This document shows positions 1-6,722 of a DNA stretch of 14,124 nt, piece after piece. How positions within the stretch are numbered: the first letter of the stretch is position 1; every line of letters starts with the position of its first letter. The stretch comes from Desulfobulbaceae bacterium UBA5628. GTDB lineage: Bacteria > Desulfobacterota > Desulfobulbia > Desulfobulbales > Desulfurivibrionaceae. Position numbers and translations under genes: made by a program. The notes beneath the pieces are model-generated. The model made no database searches, was not told the DNA's origin, and saw only the letters and a program-made list of their open reading frames with translations. The stretch lies in the NCBI GenBank assembly GCA_002421565.1, contig DIKC01000159.1, positions 167 through 14,290 on the forward strand. The letters are read 5' to 3'.

Positions 1-752
1 CCCTCCGCCTTCTGCCCCAGCCGGTCGGCCGGTCCACCTTTCTGATTCTCTGCCGGGATCTGCTCCAAGCCGCCGGCCTGGTCAGCGAAATTCTCCGCCA
101 TATGACCCCCTGCACCCTGGAATTCATGGACCGGACCGCCCTGGCACTGGTCGCGGATCGCCTTTCCCACCCCCTGCCCCCGGCCACCGGGGCGCTGCTG
201 CTGCTGGAACTGGACGGCGATCAGGCGGAAGTTAGCAGCCAAAGGCAACAACTGCGGCAACTGCTCTCGGATCGTCCCGGCATCAGCCTGCAAGAGGCGG
301 CCGACCCAGCCGAGGCGGAGGAACTATGGGCGGCCCGGCGGGCAATCTCCCCGGCCGCCTTTCAACTGCGGCCCCACAAAATCAGCGAGGATGTGGTGGT
401 GCCCCGCAACCGGATTCCCGAACTGGTGGCCATTGCCCACGAGTTGGGGCGGAAAAAAGAGGTGGCGATCTTCACCTTCGGCCATGCCGGCGACGGTAAC
501 ATCCACGTCAATATCATGCTGGATCGGAACAATCCGGCCGAGACCAGCCGGGCCGAAGCGGCGCGAGATGCCCTCTTCGATGCGGTGCTGAAGCTGGGCG
601 GCACCATCTCCGGCGAACACGGCATCGGCTTGAGCAAGGCCGGGGTGATTGGCCGGGAAATCGAACCGGTGGCGCTTGCGCTGATGCGGGCGATCAAGCA
701 GACCTTCGACCCCTACCAAATCCTCAACCCCGGCAAGATTTTTCAGGATTGA
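1..752 (+). CDS. FAD-linked oxidase, GlcD/D-lactate dehydrogenase type, C-terminal part (5' truncated)
   Basis: The reading frame is open from base 3 to the TGA at 750-752, so the gene starts before the window. The ATG at 102 is an internal methionine, because the codons from base 3 onward read as continuous protein. The visible part matches the FAD-oxidase C-terminal (cap) domain. It has the motif GHAGDGNIH at about 480-506, the motif SGEHGIG at about 609-629, and the terminal pattern FDPYQILNPGKIF. Family members oxidise 2-hydroxy acids such as glycolate or D-lactate, passing electrons from FAD to an Fe-S partner or the quinone pool. The FAD-binding N-terminal half lies outside the window. 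The substrate cannot be read from this fragment, and glycolate or D-lactate are the usual options. The gene converges on hemH with only 33 bases between stop codons. The family call is firm and the substrate is open. Confidence 0.9.
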   Translation, partial: LRLLPQPVGRSTFLILCRDLLQAAGLVSEILRHMTPCTLEFMDRTALALVADRLSHPLPPATGALLLLELDGDQAEVSSQRQQLRQLLSDRPGISLQEAADPAEAEELWAARRAISPAAFQLRPHKISEDVVVPRNRIPELVAIAHELGRKKEVAIFTFGHAGDGNIHVNIMLDRNNPAETSRAEAARDALFDAVLKLGGTISGEHGIGLSKAGVIGREIEPVALALMRAIKQTFDPYQILNPGKIFQD

Positions 753-785
753 GCCGGGCCGCCAAGCCGGCACTTGCCAGCGGGC

Positions 786-1760
786 TTACTCGCGAGCGGC
801 CTGGAGTACCAGGTCGGCAAGGGCGGCGATCAGGCGGGGGTGGCAGTTCAAGGCCGCGCTCCGTTCCAGGCGCACCCCCAGGGAGGCGGCCAGTTCACGG
901 TACTGGATGTCGATCTCGTAGAGGGTTTCCACGTGGTCGGAAACAAAGCTGATCGGCGCCATCAGGATGTTGCGAACCCCCTGGCCGGCCAGCTCGCGGA
1001 GCATATCCGGGGTGGAAGGGGTGAGCCAGCGCACCGGGCCGCTCCGGCTCTGAAAACAGAGACGGCCGCCGATTCCGGTCACTTGCTCCACCGCCGCAAT
1101 GGTCTGCTTGACCTGCGCCAGGTAGGGGTCGCCATCTTCAATAAAACTGACCGGCAGGCTGTGGGCGCTGTAGACCACGGTGGTCTGGCCGGGATCGCGG
1201 AAGCGGGCCAGACCGTCGTGGATGGTTTCGGCCAGGGCGGCCACATACTCTGGGTGGTCGGGCCAGGAGGGAATTTCGCGGATGGTGAAGCCGGGACGAA
1301 ACGCAGCGGCGGCCCGGCCCAGATCGGCCAGGGAAGAGCCGGTGGTGGCCCTGGAATAATGGGGATAAAGGGGCAGCGCCAGCAAGCGGCGGATGCCGGA
1401 CGCGGCCAGGGCGGCCAGGGTTTCGGCGGCCAAGGGATGCCAGTAGCGCATGGCGCAGACCACCCTGAAAGGGCCATGCGGCTTGAGCCGCTCCTCCAGG
1501 GCGCGTCCCTGTTCCGCCGAAATGCGGGCCAGGGGAGAACCGCCGCCGATCAGCCGGTATGATTCCCGGCTTTTGGGGGCGCGCTTTTTAACGATCCGCC
1601 GGGCAATAAATTTCTGCAGAAACGGAAACGGCCCCAAACGGATGATCTCCCGGTCGGAGAACAGATTGAGCAGAAACGGCTCCACCTGTTCCAGGCTCTC
1701 CGGCCCCCCCATGTTGAGCAACACCACCCCGGTGGTTTCGTTTGCTACGGACATATTCAT
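786..1760 (-). CDS. hemH: Ferrochelatase
   Basis: This enzyme inserts Fe2+ into protoporphyrin IX, or into coproporphyrin III in the coproporphyrin-dependent route. About 324 residues is normal for bacterial ferrochelatases. The N-terminus carries VVLLNMGGPES, the middle has YSAHSLP with the invariant metal-site histidine (about residue 200), and the C-terminal half has SDHVETLYEID with the conserved glutamate (about residue 278). The FQSR-G-WL stretch between them resembles proteobacterial HemH. No transmembrane tail is seen. The start is ambiguous. A GTG at 1781 overlaps the toxin stop (GTGA), and ATGs lie at 1778, 1769, 1760 and 1754. The 1760 ATG is chosen because GGAGG at 1776-1772 sits 11 bases upstream and the remaining N-terminus fits the family. 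It is the last gene of the minus-strand cluster and follows the PIN toxin directly, so it probably depends on readthrough from it. The family is certain. Whether the substrate is copro- or protoporphyrin cannot be settled here. Confidence 0.93.
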   Translation of the reverse strand: MNMSVANETTGVVLLNMGGPESLEQVEPFLLNLFSDREIIRLGPFPFLQKFIARRIVKKRAPKSRESYRLIGGGSPLARISAEQGRALEERLKPHGPFRVVCAMRYWHPLAAETLAALAASGIRRLLALPLYPHYSRATTGSSLADLGRAAAAFRPGFTIREIPSWPDHPEYVAALAETIHDGLARFRDPGQTTVVYSAHSLPVSFIEDGDPYLAQVKQTIAAVEQVTGIGGRLCFQSRSGPVRWLTPSTPDMLRELAGQGVRNILMAPISFVSDHVETLYEIDIQYRELAASLGVRLERSAALNCHPRLIAALADLVLQAARE

Positions 1761-1771
1761 CTCACTCATAT

Positions 1772-1776
1772 CCTCC
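1772..1776 (-). promoter_or_regulatory. Ribosome binding site for hemH, immediately after the toxin stop
   Basis: On the minus strand GGAGG lies directly after the toxin stop codon (TGA at 1780-1778). It is 2 bases from the ATG at 1769, which is too close, and 11 bases from the ATG at 1760, which is slightly long but usable. Ribosomes finishing the toxin gene would stop on top of this site, which suggests translational coupling of hemH to the toxin gene. Confidence 0.55.
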
Positions 1777-1777
1777 A

Positions 1778-2191
1778 TCACTCTGGCCGAGTCAGCCAGT
1801 TTTCCACGCTCAGGCCGGGGATACGTGCAAAATGGCGGGTATTGCCACTGACCAGCACCAGCTTATTGGCCAAGGCGATGGCGGCGATTTCCAGGTCGGC
1901 CAGGGCCAGCGGGAGACCCGCCTTTTCCAGATCGGCACGAATCCGGCCACAGACCAGGGCGGCCTTGCTGTCAAAGGCCAGCAGATTCACGGCCGGCAGC
2001 AGAATCTCCTGCAGATTGCGCAGATGATGGGCTGGCCGGTCGCTTTTGCAGGCGCCGTAAACGATTTCCGAGATGGTAACGGTGGAAATGTATTGCTGGT
2101 CGCGAGGGGTGGCGGCGAGTCTGGTCAGCAGGGCGGGGTCGGGCTTCTTCTTGAAGATATTGGTAATGATGTCCGTATCAAAGAGATACAT
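1778..2191 (-). CDS. PIN-domain toxin, VapC type
   Basis: This is a 137-residue single PIN domain, the usual size of VapC ribonuclease toxins, which cleave tRNA or rRNA using Mg2+ held by acidic residues. Visible motifs are FDTDII with D5 (and D7), SEIVYG with E42, and LALADLEIAAIA with D99. The last site position falls in SGNTRHF, with asparagine at 117, where family members carry N or D. The active site looks intact. The ATG at 2191 lies inside the antitoxin gene (14-base overlap), and a purine-rich GGGAGG lies upstream. It pairs with the upstream Phd/YefM-type antitoxin, a common combination. The TGA stop overlaps a possible GTG start of hemH and precedes that gene's ribosome binding site. 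The target RNA cannot be predicted. Confidence 0.88.
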   Translation of the reverse strand: MYLFDTDIITNIFKKKPDPALLTRLAATPRDQQYISTVTISEIVYGACKSDRPAHHLRNLQEILLPAVNLLAFDSKAALVCGRIRADLEKAGLPLALADLEIAAIALANKLVLVSGNTRHFARIPGLSVENWLTRPE

Positions 2192-2456
2192 CGCGGCCTT
2201 TCCCTCCCCGGGCCCGGAACAGGTCGAGATCGGCCAGCGCCTCGGCTACTTCCGCGAAATCCGGCCAGGAAGAAGCCACGGCGGCAAGCCCTTGCCGTTC
2301 CTGGTGCTGTTCGATGATCTTCAGATCATCCAGGCTGACCAGGGCGGCCACCGGCTTGTCTCGCCGGGTAATAATGAATCGCTCATGACCATGGGCGCTT
2401 TTGGCGATCAGCTCGGAAAGATGACTTTTGGCTTGAGCAACGGATACTTGCGGCAT
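2178..2456 (-). CDS. Type II antitoxin, Phd/YefM family
   Basis: This is a 92-residue protein with the Phd/YefM fold signature at its N-terminus. It starts MPQVSVAQAKSHLSELIAK, followed by ERFIITRRDKPVAALVSLDDL (residues about 25-45, the strand and helix pattern of the dimeric DNA-binding domain). The C-terminal half is acidic and helical and would wrap the toxin. The ATG at 2456 is chosen because AGAGGAG lies six bases upstream. An ATG at 2486 would add ten residues not expected in the family and has no such site. In this family the antitoxin, alone or with its toxin, represses its own promoter, and a palindrome overlaps the predicted -10 box here. Its 3' end overlaps the toxin gene by 14 bases. 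Confidence 0.9.
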   Translation of the reverse strand: MPQVSVAQAKSHLSELIAKSAHGHERFIITRRDKPVAALVSLDDLKIIEQHQERQGLAAVASSWPDFAEVAEALADLDLFRARGGKGRDVSL

Positions 2457-2462
2457 GAAAAA

Positions 2463-2469
2463 CTCCTCT
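2463..2469 (-). promoter_or_regulatory. Ribosome binding site fixing the antitoxin start
   Basis: AGAGGAG on the minus strand lies six bases before the ATG at 2456-2454. It supports the 92-residue form over the longer frame beginning at 2486. Confidence 0.75.
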
Positions 2470-2500
2470 GACAGGGGAAAAGCCACGAGGACAACTGACC

Positions 2501-2516
2501 ATTATGACCACATAAT
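2501..2516. promoter_or_regulatory. Palindromic operator of the toxin-antitoxin promoter
   Basis: ATTATG-ACCA-CATAAT is a perfect inverted repeat with 6-base arms and a 4-base spacer. It covers five of the six bases of the predicted -10 box (2512-2517) and the expected transcription start. A direct repeat TGACCA at 2496-2501 and 2505-2510 overlaps it. The position is right for autorepression by the Phd/YefM-type antitoxin. Binding itself is inferred. Confidence 0.6.
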
Positions 2517-2541
2517 AGCCGGTAGATGATCAGCGTGTCAA
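2512..2541 (-). promoter_or_regulatory. Sigma-70 promoter of the toxin-antitoxin-hemH unit
   Basis: On the minus strand a perfect -35 box TTGACA (2541-2536) is followed after 18 bases by TATTAT (2517-2512), one base from the TATAAT consensus. Transcription would start near 2505 and give a leader of about 49 bases before the antitoxin ATG. The surrounding 100 bases are much more AT-rich than the rest of the window. This is the best promoter seen here. It would allow the toxin-antitoxin genes and hemH to be transcribed apart from the upstream operon. Confidence 0.7.
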
Positions 2542-2561
2542 TGGGCCAGCAATCCTTTTTA

Positions 2562-3119
2562 TCAAAGCTGATAATCGGTAACGGCAAGGGCCAGGTCGGC
2601 CGGGGTCAGGGGGTGGAGGCGGGCGAAGATGTGTTCCTCCAGGCGACGGCAGATGAGGAAATTCTGGAGGATCTGCTCCTGGATAAGCGGATTGTCGGCC
2701 CCGTAGCGGATCACCAGATCGTCGCGCCGTTCCGGCAGGCTCACCACTTGGTCGTGACGCACCCGTTTGTCGGCATAGTAGACGATTTCCCGCTCCCCGC
2801 ATGACCCGGTAAAGCCTTGGGCCAGCACCACGTGCTCGGCCACGATGCCGGCAAGCTCGTCGTAGCCGTGGGCGCGGCAGATTTCCGCCCCCCGTTCGGC
2901 GTGGCGGCAACGGCCGTGCAGGCACGGCCCCTTGGCAATATCATGGAGCATGGCTCCGGCCAGAGCCACCTCGACCCTGGCGGCCTCGCCCTTGGCGGCC
3001 AGGGCCGCGGCCAGAAAGCCGGCCACCCGTCCCACCATCAATGAATGAGCCCGGATGTTGGCCGGCATTTGGTAGCGATCCATCAGGGCCAGGCATTGGG
3101 CCGGGGTTGGGATGGCCAT
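2562..3119 (-). CDS. HD-domain phosphohydrolase (hypothetical)
   Basis: This 185-residue soluble protein has the HD-superfamily metal-site pattern: H25 in RAHSLMV, the HD pair at 59-60 in MLHDIAKG, a further histidine at about 73 (RHAERG), and an aspartate at 117 in YYADKRV. Proteins of this kind hydrolyse phosphate esters of nucleotides or similar small molecules, and the substrate is unknown here. The ATG at 3119 lies only four bases after the hemE stop, and GGAGCGG in the hemE tail could serve as its ribosome site. It is therefore almost certainly cotranscribed with hemE and the radical SAM gene. No heme-related function is known to me for this subgroup. Confidence 0.82.
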   Translation of the reverse strand: MAIPTPAQCLALMDRYQMPANIRAHSLMVGRVAGFLAAALAAKGEAARVEVALAGAMLHDIAKGPCLHGRCRHAERGAEICRAHGYDELAGIVAEHVVLAQGFTGSCGEREIVYYADKRVRHDQVVSLPERRDDLVIRYGADNPLIQEQILQNFLICRRLEEHIFARLHPLTPADLALAVTDYQL

Positions 3120-3123
3120 CGCT

Positions 3124-4170
3124 TTATGAGTTGCCGCTCCGGGAGAGGCGGTGGACCGTATCCACCATCAATTTGGCCTGCTCCGGCGGAATCTCCGGCA
3201 GGATGCCGTGACCCAGGTTGAAGATATGACCCGAGGCCGCCTTGCCTTCAGCCAGAATCCGGGCCACCTCGCGTTCCATCCACTCCGGCGGCAGGAGCAG
3301 GGCGCAGGGATCGAGATTGCCCTGGAGGGCGATGCCGGGCCCCACGATCCGGGCCGCTTCGTCCAGTTTGATCCGCCAGTCCAGGCCCAGGACATCGGCC
3401 CCGGAGGTTTTGCTCTGATCGAGGAGGGTAGCGCCGTTGTTGGCAAAATAGATGATCGGCACCGTTACCCCGGCCTCCTTGAGTGTGCGGATGATCCGCT
3501 GGACATAGGGCAAGGCGAATTGGCCGAAATCCCCGGGCGCCAGCACCCCGGCCCAGGAATCGAAAATCTGCAGGGCCTGGGCGCCGGCCGCCGCCTGGGC
3601 CTTGAGATAGAGAATGGTGCAGTCGGTGAGCTTGTCCAGCAGGGCCGCGTAAAGCTCCGGGGCGGTGTACATCATCTTCTTGGTGAGCAGGAACTGACGG
3701 GAGGAACCGCCCTCGATCAGGTAGGTGGCGAGGGTGAAGGGCGCCCCGGAAAAACCGATCAGCGGCACCTTGCCGGCCAGTTCCCGGCGCAGGATGCGAA
3801 TGGTGTCCAGCACGTAGCGGAGTTTTTCCTCCGGGTCAGGCACGTTCAGCCGCGCCACCCCGGCCTGGTCGCGCACCGGCTCGGGAAAGACCGGCCCCCG
3901 TTTTTCATGAAATTCCAAGGGAGTGCCCATCGCTTCCAGAGGCACCAGGATGTCGGAAAAAAGAATGGCGGCATCCACCCCCAGAATATCCACCGGCTGA
4001 ATGGTAACCTCGGCCGCCGCCTCCGGGGTCTTGCACAATTCGAGAAAGGTGAAACGGCTACGCACCGCCTGGTATTGGGGGAGATAACGGCCGGCCTGGC
4101 GCATCAGCCAGACCGGGGTGTAATCGGTTTTTTCACCCCGGCAGGCCTTGAGAAAGGTATCGTTGATCAT
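3124..4170 (-). CDS. hemE: Uroporphyrinogen decarboxylase
   Basis: HemE removes the four acetate carboxyls of uroporphyrinogen III to give coproporphyrinogen III, a cytosolic, cofactor-free reaction. The 348-residue length is standard. Diagnostic motifs are WLMRQAGRYLPQY (residues 21-33, substrate-binding arginines), ILFSDILVPLEAMG (about 69-82, with the catalytic aspartate D73), and near the C-terminus GHIFNLGHGILPEIPPE. The ATG at 4170 is preceded by TAAGGAG, which overlaps the stop of the radical SAM gene, so the two are closely linked. It belongs to the classical or coproporphyrin heme branch. The siroheme-based alternative route does not need it, which makes its AhbD-like neighbour noteworthy. 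Confidence 0.96.
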   Translation of the reverse strand: MINDTFLKACRGEKTDYTPVWLMRQAGRYLPQYQAVRSRFTFLELCKTPEAAAEVTIQPVDILGVDAAILFSDILVPLEAMGTPLEFHEKRGPVFPEPVRDQAGVARLNVPDPEEKLRYVLDTIRILRRELAGKVPLIGFSGAPFTLATYLIEGGSSRQFLLTKKMMYTAPELYAALLDKLTDCTILYLKAQAAAGAQALQIFDSWAGVLAPGDFGQFALPYVQRIIRTLKEAGVTVPIIYFANNGATLLDQSKTSGADVLGLDWRIKLDEAARIVGPGIALQGNLDPCALLLPPEWMEREVARILAEGKAASGHIFNLGHGILPEIPPEQAKLMVDTVHRLSRSGNS

Positions 4171-4179
4171 CGCAGCTCC

Positions 4180-5259
4180 TTATTTTTGCTGGTCATTGCC
4201 GCCGGCCGCCCGGCGGGGGATGTAGTTGCAGAACGGCTCCTCGGCCAGGTAATCGCCGCTTACCGCATAGGCCCTGGCCCGGCAACCGCCACAGACATTG
4301 ACATACTCGCAGACCCCGCAGCGGCCGCGATAACCTTTAAAGTCGCGCAGTTCCTTAAACAACGGCGAATTTTCCCACACCTCCTTGAACGACTGTTGCC
4401 GCAGATTGCCGGCCGCCTTGGGGAAATAACTGCACGGCAAAACATTGCCGTCCACGTCGATCAGGGCGATAAGCTGGCCGGCCAGGCAGCCCTTGGCCCC
4501 GCCGGTGGAAAATTGCAGGCTCCGGCGCTTGAACTGCTCGCCATCCTCCTTGGCCTTCTGGAGAATGACCCGGTAGTAATGGGGTGCGCAGGTGGGCCGC
4601 ACCAGCAGCTCGTCCTCCTCCTTTTCCATCTCGTAGTGCCAGGTCAGCAATTCCTCATACTCGGCCGGGCTGATCAACTCGCCCATCATCTCCTCGCCCC
4701 GGCCGGTGGGCACGATCATGAACATGTACCACGCCTTGGCCCCCAGCTCCTTGGCCAGCCGGTAAACCTTGGGGATTTCCCCCTGGTTGCGCTTGGTGAA
4801 GGAGGAGTTGATCAGAAAGGGGATTTCATGGGCGTGGAAGAGTTTGGCGGCGTTGATGGTGCCGGCAAAGGCGCCGGGCTGATTACGAAAATTGTCATGG
4901 ACCGCCGCCTCGGCCCCGTCCAGGCTCAGCGACACCATCCGGATCCCCGCCTCCTTCAACCGCTTGCAGGTTTCGGCCGTGACCAGGGTGCCGTTGGTGG
5001 CCAGACACATCCGCAGCCCCAGGCCGGTTCCGTAGGCGGCGATCTCAAAGACATCGGCCCGCAGCAGCGGTTCGCCGCCGGAAAGCACCACCACCGGCTT
5101 GGCGTAGGAGGCGATGTCGTCCAACACCCGCCGCGCCTCGGCCAGGGAAAAGTCGGGATGCCCTTCCACCTCCAAAGTGGATGAGGAGCGGCAATGGACG
5201 CATTTGAGATTGCAGCGGCGGGTGATCTCCCAGGCCAGCCATTTGGGTTCAAAATCCAT
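4180..5259 (-). CDS. SPASM-domain radical SAM enzyme, AhbD-like (probable heme b synthase) or AhbC-like
   Basis: This 359-residue enzyme has the radical SAM cluster motif CNLKCVHC (C16, C20, C23) and the SAM-binding GGEP at 61-64. A C-terminal SPASM-type region contains C224, C258, C276, C314, C317, C323, C326 and C344, enough for auxiliary Fe-S clusters. The CAPHYYR segment and the closing CGVCEY...CGGCRARAY...[10 protein letters not shown] pattern resemble what I recall of AhbD/AhbC proteins. AhbD oxidatively decarboxylates the two propionates of iron-coproporphyrin III to vinyls, giving heme b without oxygen. AhbC removes acetate groups from didecarboxysiroheme. Placement between a PhoH gene and hemE supports a tetrapyrrole role. 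The ATG at 5259 has GAGGA overlapping the preceding stop. The superfamily is certain, AhbD is the preferred reading, and AhbC, NirJ-like or another SPASM maturase remains possible. Confidence 0.75.
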   Translation of the reverse strand: MDFEPKWLAWEITRRCNLKCVHCRSSSTLEVEGHPDFSLAEARRVLDDIASYAKPVVVLSGGEPLLRADVFEIAAYGTGLGLRMCLATNGTLVTAETCKRLKEAGIRMVSLSLDGAEAAVHDNFRNQPGAFAGTINAAKLFHAHEIPFLINSSFTKRNQGEIPKVYRLAKELGAKAWYMFMIVPTGRGEEMMGELISPAEYEELLTWHYEMEKEEDELLVRPTCAPHYYRVILQKAKEDGEQFKRRSLQFSTGGAKGCLAGQLIALIDVDGNVLPCSYFPKAAGNLRQQSFKEVWENSPLFKELRDFKGYRGRCGVCEYVNVCGGCRARAYAVSGDYLAEEPFCNYIPRRAAGGNDQQK

Positions 5260-5268
5260 GGATAATCC

Positions 5269-6597
5269 TCACAGGTATTGGGCGGCAGCGGCGGCCAAGG
5301 GGCTACGTTCGCTGCGGCTCAAGGTGATATGGCCGTGGAAGGGCTGGCCCTTGAGCCGCTCCACCGTGTAGGCCAGGCCGTTGCTGCTGGAATCGAGATA
5401 GGGGTTGTCGATCTGGTAGGGGTCGCCGGTCAGCACCATCTTGGTCCCCTCCCCGGCCCGACTGATGATGGTCTTGACCTCGTGGGGGGTAAGGTTCTGA
5501 GCCTCATCCACGATCACGTACTGGCGGGGAATGGAGCGGCCCCGGATATAGGTCAATGCCTCCAGTTCCACCACATGGTTACTGACCAGTTTGTCCACCT
5601 TCTGGCGGGTGGTATCGGAAACTCCATTGCCGCGCCCATTCTTCTTTCCCCGGCCATCGGCCAAAAGATAATTGAGATTGTCGAAGATCGGCTGCATCCA
5701 GTGGGCCAGTTTTTCATCCTTGTCGCCCGGCAGATAGCCGATGTCCTTGCCCAGGGGGATGATCGGCCGGGAGACCAGAATCCGGTCGTAGCGTTTAAGG
5801 TGAACCACGTTTTCCAGGGCCGCGGCCAGGGCGAGCAGGGTCTTGCCGGTGCCGGCCTGACCGACCATGGTCACCAGGGTGACGGCCGGGTCCATCAGCA
5901 ACTCAAAGGCCATCCGCTGCTCCCGGTTGCGCGGTTTGATTCCCCAAACCGCGTCAAAAACCGGATTGAGGTGGAGCAATTTGTGGTCGTCGCCGACCCG
6001 GGCCAGGGCGCTCTGCTTGTCGTTGTCCTGGTTGACCAGTTGGATGAACTCGTTGGCAATCGGCTCAATGGCCGGCAAATCCAAGGCGTCCTGCTTGGAA
6101 AAATCGGCAATCACCGCCGGAGCCACCGGCACCTCCCGATGGCCGCGGTAAAGCTCGTCGAAATTGACCTTCTGCTTTTCAAAATCCCGCACCGCCAGGC
6201 CGAGGGCGTCGGCCTTGAGGCGGGCGTTGATGTCCTTGGAAACAAAGGTGACCGTCTCTCCCTGCTGTTGCAAGGTATAGGCCACCGCCAGGATGCGGTT
6301 GTCCGACTTGCTCAGATCAAGGCCGGGGTCGAGACAGCGATCCTTTTCGGTGAAAATCTGGAGGGTGCCGCCATTGTCCAGGGCCACCCCCTCGCCCAGC
6401 CGGCCCCGATCCCGCAGTTGGTCGAGCTGGCGGATCACCCGCCGGGCATTACGGCCCAATTCATCGTTGTGGGATTTGAACTTGTCAAGTTCCTCAATCA
6501 CCGACATCGGCAGGACGATCACATTATCGGCAAAGGAATTGATCGAATCGGCGTTATGAAGAAGAACGTTGGTATCGAGAACAAAATATTTTTTCAC
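5269..6597 (-). CDS. PIN-PhoH family ATPase (YlaK/PhoH2 type)
   Basis: This 442-residue two-domain protein has an N-terminal PIN ribonuclease-like domain (about 1-140) with D8 in VLDTNVLLH, E35/E36 in MSVIEELDKF, D99 in KSDNRI and D122 in SKDINARLKA. A linker leads to a C-terminal PhoH ATPase domain (about 220-442). That domain has Walker A GQAGTGKT (246-253), Walker B YVIVDEAQN (360-368), the LTGDPYQID segment and a terminal SRSERS arginine motif. Homologues in this group have been reported as RNA helicase/RNase proteins. The start is GTG at 6597, supported by AAGGAG shortly upstream on the minus strand, and the first codons encode the conserved PIN strand. It leads the operon, with nine bases between its stop and the radical SAM gene. 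No heme role is known, so the operon link may be organisational. Confidence 0.92.
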   Translation of the reverse strand: MKKYFVLDTNVLLHNADSINSFADNVIVLPMSVIEELDKFKSHNDELGRNARRVIRQLDQLRDRGRLGEGVALDNGGTLQIFTEKDRCLDPGLDLSKSDNRILAVAYTLQQQGETVTFVSKDINARLKADALGLAVRDFEKQKVNFDELYRGHREVPVAPAVIADFSKQDALDLPAIEPIANEFIQLVNQDNDKQSALARVGDDHKLLHLNPVFDAVWGIKPRNREQRMAFELLMDPAVTLVTMVGQAGTGKTLLALAAALENVVHLKRYDRILVSRPIIPLGKDIGYLPGDKDEKLAHWMQPIFDNLNYLLADGRGKKNGRGNGVSDTTRQKVDKLVSNHVVELEALTYIRGRSIPRQYVIVDEAQNLTPHEVKTIISRAGEGTKMVLTGDPYQIDNPYLDSSSNGLAYTVERLKGQPFHGHITLSRSERSPLAAAAAQYL

Positions 6598-6619
6598 TGC
6601 CGCTCCTTGTACTTTTTGC

Positions 6620-6636
6620 GTCCCTCGGCCAGGGAC
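6620..6636 (-). other. Leader hairpin upstream of the PIN-PhoH gene
   Basis: GTCCCT and AGGGAC form a perfect 6-base stem around a 5-base loop, a short distance before the AAGGAG ribosome site of the GTG-started PhoH-type gene. It would lie in the transcript leader if transcription starts near 6645. There is no T-run, so it is not an intrinsic terminator. It might affect translation or mRNA stability, but it could be chance. Confidence 0.3.
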
Positions 6637-6650
6637 TCAGGCGAACCATG

Positions 6651-6678
6651 AAAATAGCCTTTTAAGCGGATATTGCAA
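6651..6678 (-). promoter_or_regulatory. Possible promoter of the PhoH-radical SAM-hemE-HD operon
   Basis: On the minus strand TTGCAA (6678-6673) and TATTTT (6656-6651) are separated by 16 bases. This is a weak but plausible sigma-70 promoter about 55 bases before the GTG start. The divergent intergenic region is the only place for a promoter of this operon within the window. Other sigma factors or sites cannot be excluded. Confidence 0.35.
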
Positions 6679-6706
6679 GGAAAATAAGGCACGGCGGCAA
6701 CGGCTG

Positions 6707-6715
6707 TGCTATGAT
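6707..6715 (+). promoter_or_regulatory. Possible extended -10 element before nadE
   Basis: TGC-TATGAT matches an extended -10 element. Transcription would begin near 6722, directly at the preferred nadE ATG (6723), giving an almost leaderless message. There is no good -35 box at the right distance and no strong ribosome site before 6723. The reading is consistent but weak. Confidence 0.25.
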
Positions 6716-6722
6716 GGCGGCC

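Noticed and set aside
1..752. Reading the FAD-linked oxidase as the missing porphyrinogen oxidase of the heme cluster
   Set aside because: The GHAGDGNIH and SGEHGIG motifs place it in the GlcD/D-lactate dehydrogenase family, and it is on the opposite strand, so it is not HemG or HemY.
753..790. Inverted repeats (GCCGG/CCGGC and AAGCC/GGCTT) between the FAD oxidase gene and hemH
   Set aside because: Short interrupted stems with no T-run on either strand. A bidirectional terminator would make sense here but the sequence does not support one.
774..1562. A 262-codon open frame on the plus strand opposite hemH
   Set aside because: It is fully antisense to ferrochelatase motifs, and its composition is that of a shadow frame.
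2559..2574. TTATCA-AAGC-TGATAA inverted repeat at the end of the HD gene
   Set aside because: The stem is AT-rich and, in the direction of transcription, is followed by A residues rather than T, so it is not a terminator. It may be chance in an AT-rich patch.
3151..5184. A 677-codon open frame on the plus strand across hemE and the radical SAM gene
   Set aside because: It is antisense to two genes with unmistakable motifs, crosses their junction, and its translation is rich in G, H, Q and P with no domain pattern. It results from high GC and the codon bias of the opposite strand.
5278..6651. A 457-codon open frame on the plus strand opposite the PIN-PhoH gene
   Set aside because: It is a shadow of the PIN-PhoH frame, with low-complexity composition and no recognisable domain.
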